Program-made: the position numbers and the translations under genes
Assembly: GCA_963677755.1 (NCBI GenBank)
Contig: OY782506.1
Span: 62,001 to 126,000 of the forward strand
Reading direction: 5' to 3'
Source of the DNA: JAIOSF01 sp963677755
Lineage (GTDB): Bacteria; Campylobacterota; Campylobacteria; Campylobacterales; Arcobacteraceae
Length of the DNA: 64,000 nt
Part shown: positions 35,910-44,631 of the stretch, piece by piece
Numbering within the stretch: the stretch's first letter is position 1
Layout of the letters: each line of letters starts with the position of its first letter
Notes under the pieces: generated by a model
What the model was told of the DNA's origin: nothing
The model's input: the letters and a program-made list of their open reading frames with translations, nothing else
Databases searched by the model: none

Positions 35910-38130
35910 AGATAGACCTGCCAAACGAGTAAAATTTTCTTCTTCCGATACAAAGATAATAAAACCAGGAGGTGGTGGAGGTGGTAAATTTTTTAAAGAA
36001 GTTAGTATAGAATTTAAAAACCAACTTACTAGAGAGATTGAAGATTCAATGATTAGTTTAGATCAATCTGATTCTGATACTGGAATTATGGTTGTAGAAA
36101 TTGAATCACAGGCATTGGCTAAGTCTCATAGACCTGATGCTGTATTTGATGAAGAATGTCCATTCATAGGAGACATTGGAATAAATAATATAACTAAACA
36201 AGGTAAGTTTCTTGTTAGAATCACAAATAAAGGTTTATATAATATTAGACATAGAATTGCCACTTCTACTGCAGAGTATTATGAAAAAGCCTTATCAACA
36301 ATATCTAAACTTAAAATATTTGAAGTAGACTTTGACGCTCAAAAGTTTAGTGACAATAGTGCTGTTATTAGACTTGTAGATTTTAAAGATGAGCAATATA
36401 ATGATGGCAAACTAAAAAAATATAATTCGCTAGTATCTCAAAAAAATATTAAATCTAAAGAAATAATAGAAGGATGTGGTGTTTTTCATATAGAATCTTT
36501 TGATAATGATAATATGATCATGTTCATTAATAGTCTAAAAAAGAACAATATTCTATTATCTGTTAAAGCTGCTCAGCGCGTTAACTTTAAACCATTTCAT
36601 CTTGGTAAAACTGAAATGCAATTAGAATTACCACCAGCAGATGACGATAAATCATATCCTGTAGTAGGAGTTGTAGATACATCTATAAAGGAAAACTGTC
36701 CTAATATTTCCTCTTGGTATGAAGGAGAAGTAACAAGTATAATTGAAGAAGATCGAGTTTATGGTCATGGAACATTTGTTGCAGGATTAATATCAAACTC
36801 ATTTAATTTGAATTCATATGATGAAAATTTTCCTAAAAGTCAGTCTAAAGTCTTTTCCGTAGGTGTTTTAGGCAAAGACGGAGGTACAGAGCATGAAATT
36901 TTTGATATGCTTAAAAGAGCACAACGGAATAGACCTGATATTAAGGTTTGGAATTTGTCATTAGGTACGTCATTACCCGTTGAGCTCACTCAAATATCAG
37001 ATTTTGCTGTTATGCTAGATCAATTCCAGAAAGAAAATGATTGTATTTGTATTATAGCAGCAGGTAATATAGAAGAAACAGCAGACCTTAGGAGATGGCC
37101 ACCTCAAGCACATGAACCAATAAATGAACAACGTATAAGTTCTCCAGGTGATTCTGTCTTAGGAATTACGGTGGCATCAATTGCGCAAATTAATGGTATT
37201 GTAAATAAATTTGAGCCTTCAATATTTTCTCGAAGTGGTCCAGTAGCAAATTATGTTTTAAAGCCTGATGTGAGTCATTATGGAGGTAATCATCTAGAGA
37301 ATGGAAAAATGTTAAGTAGTTTAGGTATTACTTCATTGGGAATCTCAAATGGTACACAATGTTCATATAGTCAAGATTGTGGTACAAGTTTTGCAACGCC
37401 ACTTGTCTCTACAATTACGGCAAATTTATGGGAACATATGGGTGTAGATACACCTAGAAGTACTATAAAAGGATTATTATCTCACTCTGCTCGTTTACGT
37501 CAAGAAGTACCAAAAAATGAGAAAATATATTATGGATGGGGAATGCCATTTGATGTAAATAATTATATGTATTGTAATGAAAATGAAATTACTATAATTC
37601 TTGAAGGTGAAATAGGAAGTAATACTGAAGTTGTAGGAAAACTTCCTTTTCCTATGCCTGACTCATTAAGAACTGAAGATAATAAAATTAAAGCAGAATT
37701 TTTTATGACCGTTTCATATGATCCTCCATTAGATTCTAATAGAGCTTTTGAATATTGCCTTGTGAATATTGATGCAGGACTTGGAAAAGTTAATCCGAAT
37801 GGTAGTTTTAATGGAATGGTACCTGCTGAAGGTACAGGATATGAACAAGACCTTGTTAATGGGAAATATAAATGGTCTCCAATTAAAATATATCATAAAA
37901 AATATCCTAATGGTGTAGATGCTGAAAATTGGAAGTTACAAGTGAAGATGCTTACTCGTCATGGCTTTAATCCCGATGATGATTTTGTTCAACCATTTTC
38001 TATCATTTTAACAATTAGAGCACTAGAAGACGATGCTCAAGTTTATAATGAAATGGTTACACTCATGAATCAATATAACTGGGAAGTTTCAAATGCAAAT
38101 ATTGAAATAGAGCCAAAGATTCAATTATAA
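35896..38130 (+). CDS. ietS: Subtilisin-like serine protease, IetS-like
   Basis: A 744-residue protein from the ATG at 35896 (in-frame TTG 18 nt upstream rejected because the ATG follows a better context). The S8 catalytic triad is complete: Asp261 in VVGVVDTSIKE, His291 in YGHGTFVAGL and Ser498 in CGTSFATP. A region of about 200 residues precedes the protease domain and a beta-rich tail follows it. No signal peptide, so the protease is cytoplasmic, which is unusual for subtilases and typical of IetS. Its start lies inside the AAA ATPase gene, indicating translational coupling. Targets are unknown. Confidence 0.82.
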   Translation: MKKNRDRPAKRVKFSSSDTKIIKPGGGGGGKFFKEVSIEFKNQLTREIEDSMISLDQSDSDTGIMVVEIESQALAKSHRPDAVFDEECPFIGDIGINNITKQGKFLVRITNKGLYNIRHRIATSTAEYYEKALSTISKLKIFEVDFDAQKFSDNSAVIRLVDFKDEQYNDGKLKKYNSLVSQKNIKSKEIIEGCGVFHIESFDNDNMIMFINSLKKNNILLSVKAAQRVNFKPFHLGKTEMQLELPPADDDKSYPVVGVVDTSIKENCPNISSWYEGEVTSIIEEDRVYGHGTFVAGLISNSFNLNSYDENFPKSQSKVFSVGVLGKDGGTEHEIFDMLKRAQRNRPDIKVWNLSLGTSLPVELTQISDFAVMLDQFQKENDCICIIAAGNIEETADLRRWPPQAHEPINEQRISSPGDSVLGITVASIAQINGIVNKFEPSIFSRSGPVANYVLKPDVSHYGGNHLENGKMLSSLGITSLGISNGTQCSYSQDCGTSFATPLVSTITANLWEHMGVDTPRSTIKGLLSHSARLRQEVPKNEKIYYGWGMPFDVNNYMYCNENEITIILEGEIGSNTEVVGKLPFPMPDSLRTEDNKIKAEFFMTVSYDPPLDSNRAFEYCLVNIDAGLGKVNPNGSFNGMVPAEGTGYEQDLVNGKYKWSPIKIYHKKYPNGVDAENWKLQVKMLTRHGFNPDDDFVQPFSIILTIRALEDDAQVYNEMVTLMNQYNWEVSNANIEIEPKIQL

Positions 38131-38132
38131 TA

Positions 38133-38171
38133 ATACATTAATATATAGCTAAAGGATAAAAATTAATGTAT
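38133..38171. terminator. Hairpin between convergent ietS and resolvase genes
   Basis: A perfect 10-bp inverted repeat, ATACATTAAT and ATTAATGTAT, with a 19-nt loop covering the 3' ends of both genes. Possibly a bidirectional terminator; AT-rich and so weak. Confidence 0.35.
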
Positions 38172-38729
38172 CGAGCTTCTATATTTTGATAGATGTCTCA
38201 ATAAAGTACTTTTATGGATTTTAAAATATGTAGCAATGTGGGTATTACTTTTACCATTATTCTTCATTTTTAATGCTTCCATACAGTTTTCTTCATTGAA
38301 TTTACACTTTCTTCCAAATTTTACACCTTTTGCTTTTGCACTAGCTATTCCATCTGCTTGTCGTTCAGCTCTTAAATCTGATTCAAATTCTGAAATTAAG
38401 GCTAATGCACCAAGTGTAAACCGTCCAGTAGATGTAGAAGTGTCTATCTCTTGAGCGGTTGCTTTAAATTGTACACTTTTGCTATCTAAAAATTTTATAA
38501 TATCATATAAGTCTTTTACCGATCTACTACATCGGTCAAGTCTAGTAACAATAAAAATATCATTTTCACGAACATAGTTAAGTGCATTATTTAACTCCTT
38601 TCGATTATTTCTTTTATTACCAGACATTTTTTCTTTAAATATTTTTTCACAACCTGCTTTTTGTAATGCATCAATTTGAGAGTCTAAATTTTGATATTTT
38701 GTTGATACTCTTGCATATCCTACCTTCAT
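38163..38729 (-). CDS. Serine recombinase (resolvase/invertase family)
   Basis: A 188-residue small serine recombinase: catalytic Ser9 in GYARVSTKYQNLDSQ, the arginine-rich RLDRCSRSVKDL segment, the E-helix and a C-terminal helix-turn-helix (NTHIATYFKIHKSTLLRHL). It is of the Tn3-resolvase/Pin type. The adjacent 38760-38880 region holds inverted GTCTTA/TAAGAC repeats that look like its res site, favouring a resolvase rather than an invertase. ATG start at 38729. Confidence 0.9.
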   Translation of the reverse strand: MKVGYARVSTKYQNLDSQIDALQKAGCEKIFKEKMSGNKRNNRKELNNALNYVRENDIFIVTRLDRCSRSVKDLYDIIKFLDSKSVQFKATAQEIDTSTSTGRFTLGALALISEFESDLRAERQADGIASAKAKGVKFGRKCKFNEENCMEALKMKNNGKSNTHIATYFKIHKSTLLRHLSKYRSSIH

Positions 38730-38766
38730 ATAATTCCTTTTATTGATAATTTAAATGATTCCATAA

Positions 38767-38874
38767 AGTCTTAGCAGTTATAAGACTACATTAAAAGACT
38801 ATAATTGCGACTCCATAGAAAAGGGTAAAGTCACTTTTGCCTAATATGGTCTTATATATTATAGTTTATAAGAC
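38767..38874. repeat. res-like repeat region
   Basis: Two inverted-repeat sites: AGTCTTA/TAAGACT (38767-38787) and GTCTTATA/TATAAGAC (38849-38874), with a further AAAGACT between. This array just upstream of the resolvase start is the usual place for a res site with subsites. Confidence 0.6.
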
Positions 38875-38879
38875 ACCTT

Positions 38880-39257
38880 TTAAATATTATTAGCAACAAT
38901 CAATTTATTTGTTACGTTTCTTTTTAATTCTTTTTCTAAAATACTCACTTTTTCAATTAACATTAATTCTCGATTTAATGTATCCTCATATAATTTTTGA
39001 TATTCTTTACTTTTCGTTTTAAATTTTAAAATCTTTGCTTCATATTCTTTTTTTGGAAACTTTCTTATATTAGCTGCCGCGTCAATTTTTTTAATTAAAT
39101 TTGTGAATATATCACGACTCTTTTTTATAGAACCACGTTTTCGACCTGCCTCAAGTGCTACAGTATCATTATTAATTGTAAAATTATTTGATATATGAAT
39201 GGGTTTATTGTCCATTAACCTTTGTAATGCATTTTCATATTCTTTAATTATTGTCAT
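38880..39257 (-). CDS. TnpC-like coiled-coil protein of the recombinase operon
   Basis: A 125-residue basic protein with no catalytic motif: a short N-terminal part, a Lys/Arg-rich patch (EAGRKRGSIKKSRDIF) and a long helix at about 65-115 likely to form a coiled coil. Size, position at the end of the recombinase operon and the KRGSIKK patch match the small third protein of Tn554-type elements (TnpC, 125 residues in Tn554). It overlaps the upstream recombinase gene by 14 nt. In Tn554, TnpC is an accessory factor influencing orientation and efficiency. Confidence 0.7.
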   Translation of the reverse strand: MTIIKEYENALQRLMDNKPIHISNNFTINNDTVALEAGRKRGSIKKSRDIFTNLIKKIDAAANIRKFPKKEYEAKILKFKTKSKEYQKLYEDTLNRELMLIEKVSILEKELKRNVTNKLIVANNI

Positions 39258-41214
39258 TTTTTTCCTTTACAATATGATCTCGATAGCTAATTAGTTTTTC
39301 TAAATCTGTTTTCTCTGTTCTGTATTCTATGCTTTTGGAATTTAGCTTATCAATGAATTTATTTTGAGTTATTATTGCTTGATTGAGCTTTTGAAGTTTA
39401 TGAACACCAGACTCACATCCTATACATGCAATAAGTGATTTTGTAAGTTTTGATTCACAGGGCTCAACTTGAATACATCCACCTAGCATAGTTTCAGTCC
39501 ATGCCATATATCCATCTTTAAAATTTTTCATAGTTTTTTCTCTATCTTTTAAAATTAAAAGCTTATCATTGTGTAGTGTGTTTTTTACTTTTTTCGTTAC
39601 AATATTGCCATGAACACCATGTAGTGTGTCATCGGACAATAAAACATTTTTTATATAAGATAATGCTTCTAGTTCAGGCTTAAGTTTCTCAAGATCTTTT
39701 GCAACATGTTGCTGCTTTAAGTCAAATATATTTTTTGCATGTGCTGATCCATTCTGATAGTAATAAGACATCTCTTTAAATAAATGTTTAAATTGATTTT
39801 GTAATGCGCCTAAAGATATTAAACCACTTTGTATAGAATAAACAGCGAGAGATCGTCTATATTGATGTGTTTTAAATCTCCATTGGGTTCCAATTTTGAA
39901 ATCTTCTTCATTTCTCCAATCTCTATTATAATCAATTTGTTCTAACTCATGAATATGCTGCTCTTGGATAGTGATTAATTTTTCATCTATAGGTAATGTA
40001 TCCATATTTAAAAACGGGTTTGCAATTATTCTTGGCTCTTTATTAGGCTTGGATGTTAGGTTTGATGTAGAAATAAATAGTGGTTGTTCATGGTCTGAAA
40101 AATAGAGTTTTAAAGATAATGAATTACTGAGTTTTGTTAGTAATTTAACAACTCTTTCAATCTCACTTGATGTTACCCATTTTACTTCAGTTCTTGAGCT
40201 TTCTAATTTTGTTGTAAATCCAATTAAATTTGTATATTTATTGTCATTTGAAAAGTCTATACAATTTATTGTTAAAGATAATGCTTCTGAACGTCTCATC
40301 CCACTATATGCAAGTATTAAATGATAACAAGTGCCCTGTATTTTTCTGATAAAATTCATTAGTTTTTTCTTATTAGTTACAGCATATTTTTTAAATAATA
40401 TCACTAGTTTATAGTCATGTATTGCTTTATTCCAAAATACACATTCATTACAATTTGAATATTCTAAACCTTGAAATTTATCAGATGCAGCAAAATACTT
40501 ACTTTCTATGCAGCCTTCAGCAAAATTACATAGCGAATCTATATGTAATGTAATTTCATCCACTTGATCCCATCGTACTTTAATACTATTTGCAAGTATA
40601 CTTGTAGGAATAACTTCTGTCTGTTTTGCATTGTATTTTTTTTCTGTATTTACTTTTCTTAATTTTGCAAGATTTTCTTCACTTTGCATAAATCGTATAC
40701 CTGTAATTTTATTATCAGTTTGATGTAAAAAGATAAGAAATGCAGCCATTCTCGCACTATAACTTACTGGTAAATGAAGATTAATAAAAGTATTTATATT
40801 ATGATTATTAGATAAAAACTCAAAAAGTGTTATTTCCTTTTTTTCTGCATATAGTGTCATTGAATTTATCATACTTGAAAGGGTAACTAAACTTGTTACA
40901 GATAACCCTGCACCAGAATTTCCAGAAGCCATTGTCATTAACAAGAAGAAGATTCTTTTTTGTTGTATAGCATTAATGTTATTATGAATATTTCTTGCAA
41001 AATATACCTTTTGTGTTTGGAACTTTAAAGAAGAATAAGGAGTTAAGTCCCATGTCATATCGCTATAAACAGATACAATTTTCCCATATTGGTTTCTTGA
41101 AATAACAAAATTATCATTAGGTAATGAAAAGTTATTAGTATTAAAATGAAATAAATCAGGTGTAGAGGCAGGGTACTCAATAAGATATCCAGGTGGTAAT
41201 AATTTAGCAACCAT
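39244..41214 (-). CDS. Large tyrosine recombinase, third of the operon
   Basis: A 656-residue tyrosine recombinase/integrase with a long N-terminal region. Catalytic residues: Arg307 in YSGMRRSEALSL, His450 and Arg453 in KTHQYRRSLAV, His477 in FKHLFKEMSYYYQNG, and a tyrosine at 484-486. A cysteine group near the C-terminus (GGCIQVEPC and CIGCES) and one in the middle (NCNECVFW) may bind zinc. The gene overlaps its neighbours by 1 nt upstream and 14 nt downstream. It resembles the large recombinases (TnpB type) of Tn554-like elements. Confidence 0.82.
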   Translation of the reverse strand: MVAKLLPPGYLIEYPASTPDLFHFNTNNFSLPNDNFVISRNQYGKIVSVYSDMTWDLTPYSSLKFQTQKVYFARNIHNNINAIQQKRIFFLLMTMASGNSGAGLSVTSLVTLSSMINSMTLYAEKKEITLFEFLSNNHNINTFINLHLPVSYSARMAAFLIFLHQTDNKITGIRFMQSEENLAKLRKVNTEKKYNAKQTEVIPTSILANSIKVRWDQVDEITLHIDSLCNFAEGCIESKYFAASDKFQGLEYSNCNECVFWNKAIHDYKLVILFKKYAVTNKKKLMNFIRKIQGTCYHLILAYSGMRRSEALSLTINCIDFSNDNKYTNLIGFTTKLESSRTEVKWVTSSEIERVVKLLTKLSNSLSLKLYFSDHEQPLFISTSNLTSKPNKEPRIIANPFLNMDTLPIDEKLITIQEQHIHELEQIDYNRDWRNEEDFKIGTQWRFKTHQYRRSLAVYSIQSGLISLGALQNQFKHLFKEMSYYYQNGSAHAKNIFDLKQQHVAKDLEKLKPELEALSYIKNVLLSDDTLHGVHGNIVTKKVKNTLHNDKLLILKDREKTMKNFKDGYMAWTETMLGGCIQVEPCESKLTKSLIACIGCESGVHKLQKLNQAIITQNKFIDKLNSKSIEYRTEKTDLEKLISYRDHIVKEKNDNN

Positions 41215-43082
41215 TATTTTAAAACTCCTAATTCTTGTAATGTTTGTAGCTTATGCTCAAAATACGGGGATAGCGATTCATTTTCATAAACATCAATTTT
41301 TATGGTTTTAAGTAATTGTTTTACTTCTGGAACTTGTTGTTTAATCTCATCTAAAATTATTTTAATTCTAAATAGAATTGGACCATAGACTTTATCAAAT
41401 GTTTTATGGCTACTTGAGATATATTTACATTCGTTAATAACAAATGAAAGAGAATACAATTTACGTATATCTATTTCATCAGCATGAATACCATAATTTT
41501 CACAAAATAAGCATCCTTCATATTTAGTACAGTCAGAATCAAAATAGCTATTTTTGACAATTTCCTTCGGGCTATCAATTTTTTTACATTGACCAACATT
41601 AATATCACTTCCTTCTTCTTGCGTAAATATGAGATTTTTGTTAAATTTTTCAAAATAAGTATTGAATTGTTCCATAGTTGAGTTATCACTTTCGGTAATG
41701 TAATTTGAAACAACTGTACTTGTTAAGTTTTGAGCAACTGACGCAGCCGCGAAAAGTCCATCTTTTTTTATCATTTGGTATATTTTATAAACTCTATATT
41801 GTTTTGATGTTATTGTTGGTAAGTTTGGATCAAGAGATTTTCTCATTTCAGTATTTATATATGAACTGTATGTTCCACTTGTTTGTTTAGATGACAGTGT
41901 AGCTTCTTTTCCATCAAATGAAAAAAATAAATAATTGTATTGATGTCCATCTAGTAAATATTCTCTTAGTTTTATAAACTTCTTGAAGTCATTAATAAAT
42001 TCTTTTTGAATTTTAAATTCTACTAATTTATTATTAGCTCTATACTTGATATTTTTAAAGTTTTGTTGTTCTTTGTCAATTTGGTATTCATCTGACCATG
42101 ATAAAGTAGCTGCTGTGGAATCATTCATACCTGTAATTGCTAAGAAATGCATGAAGTATGCTTTTAGTGCTACTCTACCTAAAAATCTTCTAGCAAGTGA
42201 TTTTGTATCTATATTATTTTCATGTAATTTATACATGAAGCTATTTCTATAGTCATACGCAGTTTTTTCTTCTTTGAATCCATATTCTTTTTTAATATCG
42301 TTAACAGATTTTATTTGTCCGGTTTCATAGTTATAAGATTTTAGATAGTATCTTGTATCTTCTCTTTTAAACCAATGTTTTGATGGAATAACCCAAAGTT
42401 TTTGATCTGGTAATATCATTTCAAAAGGGTATTGCTTTTCATTAAGAAGAAAATCTGTTAACTGATGAAATACTTGATAGTAAAATTTGAATACATAAAT
42501 CATTTCCTCATCTTTTGGTTTTTGTATTGATGATCTATTTTTATTAGTTATTGGAATAATTCCTGAAGAAATAATTCCATTTTTATCATTGAAAACTTCC
42601 TTTAATAATTTGGAAGTCATTCTAAAAAAATGATGACACTCTGATTGAACATATCGTTTTGATTTAATATAGTTTTTAAGGGTAAAAACATATTGCTGAA
42701 AGACTGATTGTGCCTCATTTATATTATCCGGAAATGGGATATTGTTATCATTAAGCCAATGAAAGAAGTTCCATAAACCACGTATAAATCCTTTAATTGT
42801 TGAATTAGAATTATTAATTTGTTTTCTTCTCGCAACTTCTTCAATTATATATGTAGCAGCTATAATTCTACTTTTTTCAAATGATTTTTCTTCGACAAAA
42901 AGTCTATACGGTCTAATTTTAATTTCATAGTTTTTATATAAAATATTACTTACCATTACTTTATGTTTCGTAATTATTCCAAATCTTTTAAGGGGAATTG
43001 TATGTATTTTATTTTCTAATACAATAGTATAAATTTCATCAATAGTATAGAATTTAATATTTTTTTGTATTAAATTATTCAT
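41214..43082 (-). CDS. Tyrosine-recombinase-like protein with degenerate active site
   Basis: A 622-residue protein with the recombinase fold pattern but altered catalytic residues: the first Arg is replaced (LAITGMNDSTAATLSW, Asn), the HxxR histidine is Lys in TSKQYRVYKIYQ (Arg kept), the second His is Asn in AQNLTSTVVSNYI, while the tyrosine remains. A C-terminal cysteine group (SDCTKYEGCLFCENYG) may bind zinc. It may be a structural partner of the two intact recombinases in a synaptic complex. It overlaps the first recombinase by 8 nt. Alignment to the family is by eye. Confidence 0.7.
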   Translation of the reverse strand: MNNLIQKNIKFYTIDEIYTIVLENKIHTIPLKRFGIITKHKVMVSNILYKNYEIKIRPYRLFVEEKSFEKSRIIAATYIIEEVARRKQINNSNSTIKGFIRGLWNFFHWLNDNNIPFPDNINEAQSVFQQYVFTLKNYIKSKRYVQSECHHFFRMTSKLLKEVFNDKNGIISSGIIPITNKNRSSIQKPKDEEMIYVFKFYYQVFHQLTDFLLNEKQYPFEMILPDQKLWVIPSKHWFKREDTRYYLKSYNYETGQIKSVNDIKKEYGFKEEKTAYDYRNSFMYKLHENNIDTKSLARRFLGRVALKAYFMHFLAITGMNDSTAATLSWSDEYQIDKEQQNFKNIKYRANNKLVEFKIQKEFINDFKKFIKLREYLLDGHQYNYLFFSFDGKEATLSSKQTSGTYSSYINTEMRKSLDPNLPTITSKQYRVYKIYQMIKKDGLFAAASVAQNLTSTVVSNYITESDNSTMEQFNTYFEKFNKNLIFTQEEGSDINVGQCKKIDSPKEIVKNSYFDSDCTKYEGCLFCENYGIHADEIDIRKLYSLSFVINECKYISSSHKTFDKVYGPILFRIKIILDEIKQQVPEVKQLLKTIKIDVYENESLSPYFEHKLQTLQELGVLK

Positions 43083-44430
43083 TTAGTAGTTTTCTTATTA
43101 ATTTTTCGTAATTATTTTGAGCATTTATAGATATTTGCTGATGCTTTCTAAAATTTAAATACAGTTCTGTTGTTTCAATCCTTGCATGACCCATCCTATC
43201 TTTTAAACTTGTTAGTAATTGAGTTAATGAAAGGCTACCATCCTTTATAAAACTAAGTCTTTGGTCTACGTAATTCATCCCAAAAGTTGCTCTTAAATCA
43301 TGAAAGGAAAATTTAAAACTTGATTTATTATTCTTAAGGTTTTTTAACAGTGTGTTTGCTATAAATACACGTATATTCTCTCCTGATGGAGGATTATGGT
43401 AAAGATTCCTATATGGGTCATTTTTTGATACGTATAGAGGTCTTCCTCTATTTGTTAAAAAAACATATTGAAATTTTTCATCATTAAATATATGTTTCGA
43501 TTTTTTTCGTCTTAACAACGCCTTGGGTGAATTAATATAAATTCTTATTTTTTCATATACCCATTTAGGTAAAAATAGACTATTTTGTTTTGAGTATTTT
43601 GTATCACAATTTGTGCCGTATCCAATTTTAATTCTTATTTCATTCTCTTCTTCAGTGGGAATTCGATTAAAATGTTCCATTCTTAATGTACATGCTGTTT
43701 GCATTCTTGCCCCAGTTGTTATTGCAATAAGAAACAATAATTTCATTTCAATATTTTTAGATTCTTTTAACGCTTTAAAAAGAGTGATTTGTTCTTTTTG
43801 TATTAATGGTTTTAGTTTTCCCCCATCAAGAATAACTCCTTCTTTTGAATGAACAGTAGCAGATTGAGGTAGAGTTGTGATGTCTTTGATTAATATTTTT
43901 TTATTTTGATTAAAACCATAATCATCCTTGTAACTGATAAAAGACTCTGAAGTTGTCCACAGTTCAAATTTAAATTTAATTTCTTCTATATTTATTAGCC
44001 ATTCATAAAATTTTGTTATAGAGTTTAATTTGCGTTTGATTGTTTTAATAGAGTATTCTTGATTATTTACTTTATCATGTAAATATTTTCTATATAACCA
44101 ATTTGGTCTTAATATTTTTCTTGGAGCTGATAAATAATTGACATCTTCTTGATCACAAAATCTTTTAAAATGAACCAAATCATTTGCAATAAGATTTAAT
44201 GATGTTGAAGTAGGTTCGTTGTAGTTTTTTAATTTATAAAGTAGATATCTATTAGCATGCTCCCATTGAGTATTGTCATTATTCAATACAATTGGAAAGT
44301 GTAAATAGTTATCGATGTGAAAATCATCATTTAAAGTTTTTGTTATTGTATTCTTGTGTACAAGTGGAGAATAAATCTTTAATGTTTTAATAATTACTTT
44401 TCTTGCAGTGCTTTCTTCTGGGTTATTCAT
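43075..44430 (-). CDS. Tyrosine recombinase, first of the operon (TnpA-like)
   Basis: A 451-residue site-specific recombinase with a SAM-like N-terminal DNA-binding domain and a complete active site: Arg242 (TTGARMQTACTL), His377 and Arg380 (FHDLRATFGM), His415 (MGHARIETTELYLNF) and Tyr424. It is the leading gene of a four-gene operon with overlapping coding regions, so all four are made together. This gene probably supplies the main strand-exchange activity for the element. Confidence 0.9.
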   Translation of the reverse strand: MNNPEESTARKVIIKTLKIYSPLVHKNTITKTLNDDFHIDNYLHFPIVLNNDNTQWEHANRYLLYKLKNYNEPTSTSLNLIANDLVHFKRFCDQEDVNYLSAPRKILRPNWLYRKYLHDKVNNQEYSIKTIKRKLNSITKFYEWLINIEEIKFKFELWTTSESFISYKDDYGFNQNKKILIKDITTLPQSATVHSKEGVILDGGKLKPLIQKEQITLFKALKESKNIEMKLLFLIAITTGARMQTACTLRMEHFNRIPTEEENEIRIKIGYGTNCDTKYSKQNSLFLPKWVYEKIRIYINSPKALLRRKKSKHIFNDEKFQYVFLTNRGRPLYVSKNDPYRNLYHNPPSGENIRVFIANTLLKNLKNNKSSFKFSFHDLRATFGMNYVDQRLSFIKDGSLSLTQLLTSLKDRMGHARIETTELYLNFRKHQQISINAQNNYEKLIRKLLNE

Positions 44431-44465
44431 AAGGCTTATTTTGTCATTATTTTTTAAATATATAG

Positions 44466-44492
44466 AAAAAATACATAAATCATGTATTTTTT
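44466..44492. repeat. 11-bp inverted repeat upstream of the recombinase operon
   Basis: AAAAAATACAT and ATGTATTTTTT around a 5-nt loop, 36 nt before the first recombinase start. Could be an operator or a transcription stop for reading from the right. Confidence 0.45.
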
Positions 44493-44573
44493 TGTACTTC
44501 GAATATAATAATTAAGGTATGTATATTAAGTTTTGGTATAATTTTTGATAAAATAATAAAAAATATTTATTTA

Positions 44574-44594
44574 CAGATATATGTTAAATATCTG
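44574..44594. repeat. CAGATAT inverted repeat before the 632-aa gene
   Basis: CAGATAT and ATATCTG perfect arms around 7 nt, 38 nt upstream of the start codon at 44632. Possible operator in the divergent promoter region. Confidence 0.4.
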
Positions 44595-44631
44595 ATTGTA
44601 AGTAATATTGATATCCTGATAAAAGAATAAA

